Positions 19,485 through 29,100 of a DNA stretch of 64,000 nt are shown here, one piece after another. Each line of letters starts with the position of its first letter. The stretch's first letter is position 1. The stretch is from Dorea sp. (GTDB taxonomy: Bacteria; Bacillota; Clostridia; Lachnospirales; Lachnospiraceae). The notes beneath the pieces were generated by a model. The model was given only the letters and a program-made list of their open reading frames with translations, did not search any database and was not told the DNA's origin. The stretch spans positions 1 to 64,000 of the forward strand of contig JALEKG010000090.1 of the NCBI GenBank assembly GCA_022769185.1, given 5' to 3'. Made by a program: the position numbers and the translations under genes.

Positions 19485-20516
19485 ATGTCAATGAAAGTAA
19501 ATAAAACACTTCCTTCTCCTGCAGAGCTTAAGAAGGAATATCCGTTATCAGACAGGTTAAAAGAAATTAAAAATAAGAGAGATGCTGAAATCCGGGATAT
19601 TTTTACCGGAAAATCAGATAAGTTCGTTGTAATTATCGGCCCATGTTCCGCAGATAATGAAGAAGCCGTATGTGAATATGTAAATCGGCTGGCAAGGCTG
19701 AATGAGAAAGTCGAAGAAAGACTGATGTTGATTCCAAGGATCTATACAAATAAACCAAGAACAACAGGAGAAGGATATAAGGGGATGCTTCATCAGCCGG
19801 ATCCAGATAAAGCTCCGGATCTTTATGCAGGAATTCTAGCAATTCGTAAGATGCATATCCGTGCGATGGAAGAAACAGGATTGACTGCAGCCGATGAAAT
19901 GCTGTATCCGGAAAACAGAAGTTATCTGGATGATATTCTTTCTTATGAAGCTGTTGGAGCAAGATCTGTGGAAGATCAGCAGCACAGACTGGTTGCTAGT
20001 GGAATGGATATTCCTGTTGGAATGAAAAATCCTACCAGTGGGGATCTGGCAGTTATGCTAAATTCTGTTGTCGCAGCACAGATGGGGCATCGTTTTATTT
20101 ACAGAGGAATGGATGTGACAACGTCAGGAAATGAACTCGCACACGTGATTTTACGAGGCGGTGTAGATAAATATGGAAAATGTATTCCGAACTATCACTA
20201 TGAAGAATGCGCAAGACTTTATGAATTATATCAGAAGAAAGAACTGAAGAATCCTGCAGCAATTATTGATGCAAATCACTCTAACTCTGATAAACAGTAT
20301 AAAGAACAGATTCGAATTGTCAGTGAAGTTCTGCATACCCGCAGGTATAATCCGGATCTGAAGAAACTGATTAAAGGAGTAATGGTAGAAAGTTATCTGG
20401 TAGAAGGAAGACAGAATATCTGTGCAGACATGGTCTACGGGAAATCGATTACCGATCCATGTATCGGTTGGGAAGATACTGAAAAATTAATTTTAAAAAT
20501 TGCAGATGAGTGTTAA
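19485..20516 (+). CDS. aroG: 3-deoxy-7-phosphoheptulonate synthase (DAHP synthase, AroG type)
   Basis: 343 residues. It joins phosphoenolpyruvate and erythrose 4-phosphate in the first step of the shikimate pathway. IIGPCSADNEE, PRTTGEGYKGM, GARSVEDQQHR and DANHSNSDKQ are diagnostic of type I-alpha AroF/G/H enzymes; the N-terminal ~40 residues provide the feedback-binding part in the family. Which aromatic amino acid inhibits it cannot be told. No T-box or leader peptide was seen in the 37 bases upstream. A terminator follows. Confidence 0.94.
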   Translation: MSMKVNKTLPSPAELKKEYPLSDRLKEIKNKRDAEIRDIFTGKSDKFVVIIGPCSADNEEAVCEYVNRLARLNEKVEERLMLIPRIYTNKPRTTGEGYKGMLHQPDPDKAPDLYAGILAIRKMHIRAMEETGLTAADEMLYPENRSYLDDILSYEAVGARSVEDQQHRLVASGMDIPVGMKNPTSGDLAVMLNSVVAAQMGHRFIYRGMDVTTSGNELAHVILRGGVDKYGKCIPNYHYEECARLYELYQKKELKNPAAIIDANHSNSDKQYKEQIRIVSEVLHTRRYNPDLKKLIKGVMVESYLVEGRQNICADMVYGKSITDPCIGWEDTEKLILKIADEC

Positions 20517-20533
20517 TATACTTTAAAACATAG

Positions 20534-20588
20534 AACCCCGCCTGTTCTGATTGGGACATTTCCAATTGGCAGATACAGGAGGGGTTTT
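20534..20588 (+). terminator. Intrinsic terminator after DAHP synthase
   Basis: AACCCCGCCTGT pairs with ACAGGAGGGGTT (one mismatch) and an inner ATTGG/CCAAT pair extends it; TTTT follows. It ends the aminotransferase-DAHP synthase operon. Confidence 0.8.
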
Positions 20589-20652
20589 GCCTTGAGAGAA
20601 GAAGCACTATGTGATAGAATATTATAAAATACGAGTATAAGGAGTAAGCATT

Positions 20653-21612
20653 ATGGAAAAGTTATATGATGTTACTGCATTGGGAGAAATGCTGATTGAT
20701 TTTACTATGAATGGGCAGAGTGAGCAGGGAAATAATCTGTTCGAAGCATGTCCGGGCGGCGCACCATGTAATGCCCTCGCTATGTTGAATAAACTGGGAC
20801 GAAAAACTGCTTTTATTGGTAAGGTAGGAGAAGATCAGTTTGGACGCTTGTTAAGAGATACCATTGATGATCTGGGAATTGAGACAAAAGGGCTGATTCT
20901 GGATAAGAAGATCCATACAACGCTTGCCTTTGTACATACATTTCCGGATGGTGACAGAGAATTTTCATTTTACCGGAAACCGGGGGCTGATATGATGCTG
21001 ACGGAAGAAGAAGTTGATTTTGATCTGATTCGTCAGTCGAAAATATTTCATTTTGGAACGCTTTCGATGACAGGGGAGCCAGTGAGGTCTGCAACGAAGA
21101 AGGCCTTAGAGATTGCCAAAGAATCTGGATGCCTGATTACATTTGATCCGAATTTACGTCCGCCGCTCTGGGATTCTCTGGATGAGGCAAAGGAGCAGAT
21201 GGAATATGGTTTCCGTTATTGTGATGTATTAAAGATTTCTGATAATGAGATTCAGTTTATATCCGGAATGGAAGACTATGATGATGGAATTCATTATCTA
21301 CAGGAAAAATATCAGATTCCGTTGATTTTTCTGACTATGGGAAAAGAAGGAAGCCGGGCATATTATAAAGATATGAGGGTGGAAAGAAAAGGATTTAAAG
21401 TAAAAGCTATTGAAACAACCGGAGCTGGAGATACTTTCTGCGGATGTGCCATTAATGGTGTGCTGACGTATGGATTGAATGGACTTAATGAAAGCGTATT
21501 AGGAGATGTTCTGACATATGCCAATGCCGGAGCTGCACTGATCACTATGAAGAAAGGTGCCATTCGTTCGATGCCTGATCCGGAAAAAGTAGAAGAATTA
21601 ATTAAAGGATAG
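20653..21612 (+). CDS. PfkB family sugar kinase, probable fructokinase
   Basis: 319 residues. PfkB motifs are GGAPCNALAMLNKLG near 36-50 and the catalytic TTGAGDTFCGCAINGVL near 257-273, with the anion-hole GAGD. The overall match is to fructokinases (ScrK-like), which phosphorylate fructose at C6, but sugar choice in PfkB enzymes is hard to read from sequence. No sucrose or fructose transporter is adjacent. It has its own transcription start region and is followed two genes later by murT-gatD. Confidence 0.85.
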   Translation: MEKLYDVTALGEMLIDFTMNGQSEQGNNLFEACPGGAPCNALAMLNKLGRKTAFIGKVGEDQFGRLLRDTIDDLGIETKGLILDKKIHTTLAFVHTFPDGDREFSFYRKPGADMMLTEEEVDFDLIRQSKIFHFGTLSMTGEPVRSATKKALEIAKESGCLITFDPNLRPPLWDSLDEAKEQMEYGFRYCDVLKISDNEIQFISGMEDYDDGIHYLQEKYQIPLIFLTMGKEGSRAYYKDMRVERKGFKVKAIETTGAGDTFCGCAINGVLTYGLNGLNESVLGDVLTYANAGAALITMKKGAIRSMPDPEKVEELIKG

Positions 21613-21619
21613 TTTGCTT

Positions 21620-22960
21620 ATGAGATTACGAAGAATGCTGGCCGTATGGGCAGCGAAAATCAGTGAAAAAGCCAGTGTACACATTTTTCACCGTCAGGGT
21701 GTAACGTGGGCAGGTAAAATTGCATTAAAAATAGATCCGGATATTCTGAAGGAACTGGCAGGACAGGTGAAAAAAGAGATTTTTATTGTGTGTGGCACCA
21801 ATGGAAAGACCACAACGAATAATATGTTGTGTGCTGCACTGGAGGAAGAAGGATATAAAGTCATCTGCAATCATACCGGTTCAAACATGTTAAATGGAGT
21901 GGTTGCCGCATTTGCATTAGGCGCAGGTTTGGGTGGCAATCTGGAGGCAGATTATGCGTGTATTGAGATTGATGAAGCTTCCACCAGAAGAGTTTTCCCG
22001 CATTTTAAGCCGGACTATATGGTACTGACCAATCTGTTTCGTGATCAGCTGGATCGCTATGGTGAAATTGATATTACGATGAATATTCTGAAAGAAGTCA
22101 TGCAAAGCGCACCGGATATGAAAGTGATAGTCAATGGAGATGATGCATTGTCTGCATATCTGGCAATGGACAGCGGCAATCCGTTTATTACTTACGGAAT
22201 CAGTGAAAAAGTAGTTGATGATAATGATTCCCATGAGATTCGGGAAGGTCGATTCTGTAAAAAGTGTGGAGCGCAGCTTCATTATAATTTCTATCATTAC
22301 AGTCAGCTTGGTGATTATTCTTGCACCGCGTGTGATTTTAGAAGACCTGAGATTCAGTATGATGCATCTGATATAGAAATCAGTGACCACCTGGCATTTT
22401 CGGTGGAAGGAAGAAGAATAGAAGCTAATTATAAAGGTTTTTATAATGTCTATAATATTCTGGCTGCCTATACTGCAGGGCGGGCGTCAGGGCTTTCTCT
22501 GGAACATTATCAGCAGATGCTAAAGAAATTTAATCCGGAAAACGGACGAATGGAACAATTCCAGATCAAAGGAACCAAGACTGTATTAAATCTGGCGAAA
22601 AATCCGGCGGGATTCAATCAGAACATCTCTGCCGTTATGCAGGATGATACATTGAAAGATGTGATCATCGTGATTAATGATAATGCACAGGATGGAACAG
22701 ATGTGTCCTGGTTGTGGGATGTGGATTTTGACCGGTTGAAAGGGGCAAATGTTAATTCCATTACAGTCAGCGGGATTCGATGTTATGATATGAGACTTCG
22801 TATGAAGTATGTGGACATCCCGTCCATGCTGGAAGCGGATGTGGAAAAGGCAATCCGTGAAAGAGTGGAAAATGGATGTAAGAATTTGTATGTACTGGTG
22901 AATTATACGGCACTTTTTAGTACCCGTAATGTATTAAAGAGACTGGAGGGAGAAGACTAA
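21620..22960 (+). CDS. murT: Lipid II isoglutaminyl synthase, MurT subunit
   Basis: 446 residues from the ATG at 21620; AAAGGA is ten bases upstream, whereas the TTG two codons earlier is too close. It is a Mur-ligase-like ATPase with P-loop CGTNGKTTTNN near 56, a four-cysteine zinc ribbon (CKKCGAQL and CTACDF) near 215-235, and a C-terminal DUF1727 domain with NAQDGTDVSWLWDVDF. With GatD it amidates D-glutamate of lipid II at the membrane. Its stop overlaps the gatD start by one base (TAATG). Confidence 0.94.
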   Translation: MRLRRMLAVWAAKISEKASVHIFHRQGVTWAGKIALKIDPDILKELAGQVKKEIFIVCGTNGKTTTNNMLCAALEEEGYKVICNHTGSNMLNGVVAAFALGAGLGGNLEADYACIEIDEASTRRVFPHFKPDYMVLTNLFRDQLDRYGEIDITMNILKEVMQSAPDMKVIVNGDDALSAYLAMDSGNPFITYGISEKVVDDNDSHEIREGRFCKKCGAQLHYNFYHYSQLGDYSCTACDFRRPEIQYDASDIEISDHLAFSVEGRRIEANYKGFYNVYNILAAYTAGRASGLSLEHYQQMLKKFNPENGRMEQFQIKGTKTVLNLAKNPAGFNQNISAVMQDDTLKDVIIVINDNAQDGTDVSWLWDVDFDRLKGANVNSITVSGIRCYDMRLRMKYVDIPSMLEADVEKAIRERVENGCKNLYVLVNYTALFSTRNVLKRLEGED

Positions 22961-23694
22961 TGGATGTAAAAGACATGAAGATTACGATCGGGCATCTCTA
23001 TCCAGATCTTTTGAACCTGTATGGGGATCGTGGGAATATAGCCTGTCTGATGCAGCGATGTATCTGGAGAGGAATTGAGGCGGAAACGATAGAATTTAAT
23101 ACCGGTGATGTAATTGATTTCTCGAAATTAGATATTGTACTCCTGGGAGGCGGTTCAGATCGTGAACAGGCTATTGTTTGCAAAAATCTTCTGGAGATTC
23201 AAAGTCAGTTCAAAGAATATGTAGAAGATGATGGAGTTGTAATTGCCGTCTGTGGAGGTTATCAGCTGTTAGGTAAGTATTATAAAACGGATGACGGAAT
23301 GATTGAGGGATTGAATCTGGTCGATATATATACCGAGCAGGAAGAAGGGCGTCTGATCGATAATATTGTTCTGGAAAGTCCCCTGGCTGATATGCCAGTG
23401 GTCGGATTTGAAAATCATGGTGGCAGGACTTATATCAATGGAAACCAGCCATTTGGAAAAGTCCTTTATGGTTCCGGAAATGATGGTAAGAGTGGATATG
23501 AAGGAGTTATCTATAAAAATGTGATCGGGACATACCTTCATGGTCCACTCCTTCCGAAAAATCCCCAGATTTGTGATTATCTGATTCAGAAAGCGCTGGA
23601 GCGAAAGTATGGTTCGGTGCAGCTGAGTCCATTAGACGATAGTCAGGAAAAAGAGGCGAATGATTATATCTACTACAGATTTGTGAAAGCATAG
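22960..23694 (+). CDS. gatD: Lipid II isoglutaminyl synthase, GatD glutaminase subunit
   Basis: 244 residues. It is a class I glutamine amidotransferase of the CobB/CobQ group: the nucleophile Cys is in VCGGYQLLG near 95 and the catalytic His in TYLHGPLLPKNP near 190. It supplies ammonia to MurT. Overlap with murT shows coupled synthesis of the two subunits. It converges without any gap on the minus-strand XRE gene. Confidence 0.94.
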   Translation: MDVKDMKITIGHLYPDLLNLYGDRGNIACLMQRCIWRGIEAETIEFNTGDVIDFSKLDIVLLGGGSDREQAIVCKNLLEIQSQFKEYVEDDGVVIAVCGGYQLLGKYYKTDDGMIEGLNLVDIYTEQEEGRLIDNIVLESPLADMPVVGFENHGGRTYINGNQPFGKVLYGSGNDGKSGYEGVIYKNVIGTYLHGPLLPKNPQICDYLIQKALERKYGSVQLSPLDDSQEKEANDYIYYRFVKA

Positions 23695-24042
23695 TTAAAG
23701 ATTTTCTGAACAATCACGCAGTTCCAGAAGTTTAATATATTCCAAAAGATCTTTTTTGGAACGGGAAGAAAGATGATGGTAACGGGATAGTAAGGCCTTT
23801 TCATTTGCAGATAAAACAGGTACCTGCGAAGGGGTAAGCTCAACCGGTTCGTCATCCAGGAGGTAATCTACAGAAACGTGAAAGAGACCGGCAATGGCCG
23901 TCAGCTTCTCGTGAGATGGCTGACGGTTCTTTGTTTCATATCCGGCAATCGTGGAACGTGCCACATTCAGTCGTTTTGCAACATAATCCTGTGTCATTTC
24001 GTTTTCAATACGCAAGGTTTTTAATTTTTCTGCAAATGGCAT
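23695..24042 (-). CDS. XRE-family transcriptional regulator
   Basis: 115 residues from the ATG at 24042, seven bases after GAGGAGG; the track start adds 23 residues translated from the promoter region. The N-terminal Cro/CI helix-turn-helix (LKTLRIENEMTQDYVAKRLNV...IAGYETKNRQPS) spans about 5-60, and the C-terminal half is helical (SRYHHLSSRSKKDLLEYIKLL), probably for dimerisation. It faces a small divergent gene, and palindromes lie between the two starts, so self-regulation is likely (inference). Confidence 0.9.
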   Translation of the reverse strand: MPFAEKLKTLRIENEMTQDYVAKRLNVARSTIAGYETKNRQPSHEKLTAIAGLFHVSVDYLLDDEPVELTPSQVPVLSANEKALLSRYHHLSSRSKKDLLEYIKLLELRDCSENL

Positions 24043-24063
24043 GGCACATACCTCCTCTTTTGT

Positions 24064-24080
24064 TTGGTATATTTTACCAA
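24064..24080. promoter_or_regulatory. Palindromic operator candidate for the XRE regulator
   Basis: TTGGTA-TATTT-TACCAA is a perfect inverted repeat 22 bases upstream of the XRE start. Next to it GTTG-CGTTATA-CAAC (24083-24097) is a second, shorter one. Position and symmetry suit a repressor site; binding is not shown. Confidence 0.55.
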
Positions 24081-24167
24081 TTGTTGCGTTATACAACATG
24101 AAAAGTGCCAAATATCAACAAAGTGTTGCACGCTTGTTGCGGGTCGGAACAATGGAAAGGGGTTAAT

Positions 24168-24401
24168 ATGAGAACAGAACGATTTAAGATGGAAAGAGAA
24201 GGATTGGTGGAAGAAGGACAAGAGGTCGTGATCAGTGAACGGAGTGCTGTGACAGGACAGTATACATATCTTGTGGAACCATCCATTGCGATGTCAGGAA
24301 TCTACCGGACACGACAGCGGATCAAGTCACGGAAAGGGATTATTAAAAAAATTGAAAAAACCGAAAGAGGTTTTTACCTTCTGGTAGAACTTGAGGAGTA
24401 G
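24168..24401 (+). CDS. Small conserved-looking protein of unknown function
   Basis: 77 residues from the ATG at 24168, with AAAGGGG upstream. I do not recognise a family. It is rich in charged and beta-prone segments (QEVVISERSAVTGQYTYLVEP, GFYLLVELEE) with a basic middle (RTRQRIKSRKGIIKKIEK), and has no membrane segment. It is divergent from the XRE gene and may be its target. The good ribosome site and the shared intergenic operator argue that it is real. Confidence 0.65.
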   Translation: MRTERFKMEREGLVEEGQEVVISERSAVTGQYTYLVEPSIAMSGIYRTRQRIKSRKGIIKKIEKTERGFYLLVELEE

Positions 24402-24442
24402 AATGTGCTCTGTAAGGAGCGGATGAAACATAATCTGAGCCG

Positions 24443-24471
24443 TTGACACTGGTGAAAAAACCACCTATAAT
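24443..24471 (+). promoter_or_regulatory. Perfect-consensus sigma-A promoter
   Basis: TTGACA (24443-24448) and TATAAT (24466-24471) are exactly 17 bases apart, a full match to consensus. It drives the next small membrane-anchored protein, whose start is 95 bases downstream. Confidence 0.9.
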
Positions 24472-24565
24472 TTAGTTTAAGGGCAGTGAATCCGGACTTA
24501 TTAAAATGAGTAAGCTGGTCCTGAACGGATACATGAAAATATAAGAAAAGTGAGGAAATGGATAG

Positions 24566-25027
24566 ATGATAATTGCGAAAAATGATGAGGCGAAAAGAAA
24601 TAAGATATGGACGATCGTAACAACGGTCTCATCTGTCCTGGTGATATTAATTGCAATTTTTCTTTTAACAAAGATGTTTACAGGCAATCCACTGGAGGGA
24701 TCGTGGGCTGATGAGGACGGCAATCTGAATCTGACCATTGAACATGATGGAGCCTTGATCGTAAATATTCCGGCAATTGGTGAAGAGGAAAGTGTTGATG
24801 TTGAGATGGAATATACGATAGATAAAGAGGAGAAGACAATCACGATCAAAGAAGATGAAGCAAGGCTTCAGGAGGCTGTGGAGCATTCAAACGGACAATA
24901 TACAGAAGAAACACTTAAAAGTGCAGTGAGTCCGATTGTAACAACATTTGATTATAGTGTGGAACAAGATCAGTTAATATTGACAGAGCGCGAATATGGC
25001 GATCAGATGATATTTATAAAAGAGTAA
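24566..25027 (+). CDS. Membrane-anchored small extracytoplasmic protein, unknown function
   Basis: 153 residues. One membrane helix spans about 15-37 (IVTTVSSVLVILIAIFLL) after a charged N-terminus. The outer part begins LEGSWADEDGNLNLTI and continues as acidic beta-rich sequence, a pattern seen in lipocalin-like DUF5640-type proteins of Clostridia (tentative). It stands alone between a perfect-consensus promoter and a strong terminator, so it is a strongly expressed single-gene unit. Confidence 0.75.
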   Translation: MIIAKNDEAKRNKIWTIVTTVSSVLVILIAIFLLTKMFTGNPLEGSWADEDGNLNLTIEHDGALIVNIPAIGEEESVDVEMEYTIDKEEKTITIKEDEARLQEAVEHSNGQYTEETLKSAVSPIVTTFDYSVEQDQLILTEREYGDQMIFIKE

Positions 25028-25036
25028 TGGAAGTAA

Positions 25037-25082
25037 GCCCCTCTATGATACACCAACTTAACAAGGTGACAGATAGAGGGGC
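25037..25082 (+). terminator. Hairpin terminator before ispG
   Basis: GCCCCTCTAT pairs perfectly with ATAGAGGGGC, and an inner CACC/GGTG pair extends the stem. It is followed by ATTTC rather than a long T-run. Confidence 0.75.
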
Positions 25083-25114
25083 ATTTCAATGCAGAAGGGA
25101 AGAGGTGTTTATTC

Positions 25115-26170
25115 ATGCGAAGAAATGAGACAAAAAAAATACAGATCGGAAATATGTGTATCGGAGGTGGACAGCCGATTGCAATTCAGTCTATGACAAA
25201 TTCAAAAACAGAAGATGTGGAAGCAACTGTATCGCAGATCCTCGCACTGGAAAAAGCAGGATGTGAGATAATTCGGTGTGCTGTCCCAACGATGGAGGCA
25301 GCTTCCAGTATCCGTAAGATCAAAGAACAGATTCATATTCCACTTGTGGCAGATATACATTTTGATTATCGTCTGGCAATTGCAGCTATTGAAAACGGAG
25401 CAGATAAGATTCGGATCAACCCGGGAAATATTGGAGATGAAAGCAGAGTAAAGGCAGTCGTTGATAAGGCAAAAGAATATGGAATCCCAATTCGTGTAGG
25501 TGTTAACAGCGGATCTCTGGAAAAATCACTGGTAGAAAAATATGCTGGTGTGACAGCGGAAGGTCTGGTAGAGAGTGCAATGGATAAAGTGCATATGATC
25601 GAGCGGATGGGATATGACAATCTTGTGGTTAGTATTAAATCGTCGGATGTTTTGATGTGTGTAAAGGCACATGAACTGATTTCTGAACAATGTATTTATC
25701 CATTACATGTAGGGATTACTGAGTCCGGTACTTTACTCGCAGGTAATATCAAATCTTCAATCGGTCTTGGTCTGATTCTGAATCAAGGAATCGGTGATAC
25801 GATCCGTGTTTCCCTGACTGGAGATCCGGTGGAGGAAATCAAATCCGCAAAACTGATTTTAAAGACGCTTGGGCTTAGAAAAGGTGGAATCGAAGTCGTA
25901 TCCTGTCCGACCTGTGGAAGAACTAAGATTGATCTGATCGGTCTTGCAAACCAAGTAGAAAAGATGGTACAGGATATTCCGCTGGATATTAAGGTCGCAG
26001 TTATGGGATGCGTGGTAAATGGTCCGGGGGAAGCCAAAGAAGCGGATATTGGAATTGCCGGCGGAATTGGCGAGGGATTGTTGATCAAAAAAGGTGAGAT
26101 TGTAAAAAAAGTAAAAGAAGACCAGTTATTAGAGACATTGAGACAGGAGTTGTTACACTGGAATGAGTAA
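25115..26170 (+). CDS. ispG: 4-hydroxy-3-methylbut-2-enyl diphosphate synthase (IspG/GcpE)
   Basis: 351 residues. It performs the penultimate step of the MEP isoprenoid pathway with a [4Fe-4S] cluster; cluster ligands are in SCPTCGRTKIDL near 268 and in GCVVNGPGEAK near 304. The N-terminal TIM barrel starts GGGQPIAIQSMTNSKTED. It overlaps polC by eight bases, so the two are co-translated. Other MEP genes (dxr, rseP) often precede it but are not in this window. Confidence 0.96.
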   Translation: MRRNETKKIQIGNMCIGGGQPIAIQSMTNSKTEDVEATVSQILALEKAGCEIIRCAVPTMEAASSIRKIKEQIHIPLVADIHFDYRLAIAAIENGADKIRINPGNIGDESRVKAVVDKAKEYGIPIRVGVNSGSLEKSLVEKYAGVTAEGLVESAMDKVHMIERMGYDNLVVSIKSSDVLMCVKAHELISEQCIYPLHVGITESGTLLAGNIKSSIGLGLILNQGIGDTIRVSLTGDPVEEIKSAKLILKTLGLRKGGIEVVSCPTCGRTKIDLIGLANQVEKMVQDIPLDIKVAVMGCVVNGPGEAKEADIGIAGGIGEGLLIKKGEIVKKVKEDQLLETLRQELLHWNE

Positions 26171-29100
26171 GCCATTCTTTGAAGTATTTCCAACACTAAA
26201 ATTGAATGCTGAAATTCGTATGCTGTATGATGGAGTGGAGGTAACGAAGGTTGCCACCAATTCTACGCGTGATTTTATTAAAGTCTGTCTGTACAGCAGA
26301 CATCTAATTCAGAAGAAATATATTTACGAGACAGAGCGTATGCTAAAGCAGCAATTGTTTGGCCGAAGCCGTGTACAGGTGACGATCCACGAGCAATATG
26401 AGCTGTCAGAACAGTATACACCGGAGAATCTGATGAATGAATATTATGACAGTCTGCTTCTGGAACTGGATCAGAGAAGTGTGGTTGAGAGAAGTATGCT
26501 TCAAAGTGCAGATTATGAATTCTCGGATGGTAATATTTTGTGCCTGAAACTAGTAGATTCAATCGTAGCGCAAGGGAAAAAAGATTCTCTTTCAAGTTAT
26601 CTGACGGGAGTTTTTCAGGAACGATTTCACCGTCCGATTGAGGTCAGAGTGCTGTATGAAGAACCAAAAGACAGTAAGCTAAAATACAATGAGATCAAGC
26701 TTCAGCAGGAAGTAGATGCTATCATAGACCAATCTGTGGCTGTGCAGGAAGAAAAAGCGTTGAAGAAAAAAGAAAAGGAAGAGAAAGCAGAAGCTGCCGG
26801 AAAGGATGCAAATAAGACGACAGGAAAATCAGGTAGGAATTCTGCGGGACCGGGACCCAAGAAAGGATTTTTCGGTTCTGGGAAAAAAGAGGGATTTTCT
26901 TATAGTAAACGAACCTCGGATGATCCAAATGTAATCTATGGCCGGGAATTTGATGATGAACCGATGGAGTTAAAGAATGTTGTAGGCGAAATGGGTGAGA
27001 TTACAATCCGGGGAAAAGTAATCAGTTTTGAGACACGTGAAATCCGGAATGAAAAGACAATTATTATGTTTGCGGTCACAGATTTTACGGATACAATCAT
27101 GGTGAAAATGTTTGTAAAAAATGAACAGCTTGCGGATATCCTGGCAAGTGTCAAAATAGGAGCGTTTCTAAAAATCAGAGGAGTTACGACGATTGACAGA
27201 TTTGACGGTGAACTAACGATCGGTTCGGTTGCCGGAATCCGTAAAATCAGTGATTTTACTGTATCAAGAACGGATACTGCTCCGGAAAAACGGGTGGAAC
27301 TTCATTGTCATACTAAGATGAGTGATATGGACGGTGTTACAGATGTTAAAGATCTGTTGAAACGGGCGCATGACTGGGGACATAAAGCACTTGCTATTAC
27401 GGACCATGGTGTAGTTCAGTCTTTTCCGGATGCCAATCATTTTATAGAAGGACTGGATAAAAATGATCCGTTTAAAGTAATCTATGGAGTGGAAGGATAT
27501 CTGGTTGATGATCTGACAGATGTAGCTGTGAATGAAAAAGGACAGTCACTGGATGATACTTATGTAGTGTTTGACCTGGAAACGACGGGATTCAGTCCGA
27601 TCAAAGACAAAATTATTGAGATTGGTGCAGTAAAAGTAGAGCACGGAGAGATTACGGAAAAGTTCAGTACGTTCGTGAATCCGAAAATCCCAATTCCTTT
27701 TCAGATTACACAGCTGACAAGTATTACGGACCAGATGGTCATGGATGCGCCGGATATTGAGAATGTTCTTCCACATTTTCTGGATTTTATCGGGGATGCT
27801 GCTCTGGTGGCTCATAATGCTTCTTTTGATGTAAGCTTTATTGAGCAGAATTGCAGATATCAGGATATCCAGCCAGATTTTACGTCTGTAGATACGGTGG
27901 CATTGGCAAGAATCCTGCTTCCAACTTTATCTAAATTTAAACTAAATGTTGTGGCGAATGCTTTACATATTTCCCTGGAAAATCATCACCGTGCAGTAGA
28001 TGACGCAGGGGCAACGGCTGAAATTTTTGTGAAATTTGTTGAAATGCTGAAAGATCGTGGCATACGTAATCTGACGAAACTGAACCAGTTTGGTGCGCAT
28101 AATGCAGATGCGGTTAAGAAGCTTCCTTCTTATCACGTGATTATTCTTGCACAGAATGAAGTGGGAAGAGTGAATCTCTATACGTTGATTTCCAAATCTC
28201 ATCTGGATTACTATGCCAGAAGGCCAAGAATTCCAAAGAGTGAACTATCGAAATATCGGGAGGGGCTTCTGGTAGGAAGTGCCTGTGAAGCGGGAGAGCT
28301 TTATCAGGCTATTTTGAATGAAAAGTCGGATGAAAGAATCGCAAGGATCGTAAATTTTTATGATTATCTTGAAATCCAGCCATTGGGAAATAATCGTTTT
28401 ATGATTGCCAGCGATAAGGTGACGAAGGTTCAGAATGAAGAAGATCTGAAAGAAATAAATCGTAAAATTATCCAGCTTGGAGAGAGATTTAATAAGCCTG
28501 TAGTAGGAACCTGTGATGTACATTTTATGGATCCGGAAGATGAAGTATACCGCAGAATCATCATGGCCGGAAAAGGATTCAGTGATGCGGATGAACAGGC
28601 ACCGCTTTATCTACGTACAACGGAAGAAATGCTGGAAGAATTCGAGTATCTTGGCTCTGCAAAAGCGAAGGAAATTGTAATTGATAATCCAAACAAGATT
28701 GCAGATATGATTGAACGGATTACGCCGGTGCGTCCAGATAAATGTCCGCCGGTCATCCCGGATTCGGATAAAATGTTAAGAGAGATCTGTTACAATAAAG
28801 CACATTCTATGTATGGAGAAAATCTGCCGGAAGTTGTTACAGAGCGTCTGGAGCGTGAGCTGAATTCCATCATATCTAATGGATTTGCCGTAATGTATAT
28901 TATTGCGCAGAAGCTGGTTTGGAAATCCAATGAGGACGGTTATCTGGTTGGTTCCAGAGGTTCTGTAGGTTCTTCATTTGTTGCGACGATGGCCGGAATT
29001 ACAGAGGTTAATCCTTTGAGCCCTCATTATTATTGTAAAAAATGCCATTACAGTGATTTTGATTCGGAAGAAGTGAAGGCATATGCCGGAGGCTGCGGAT

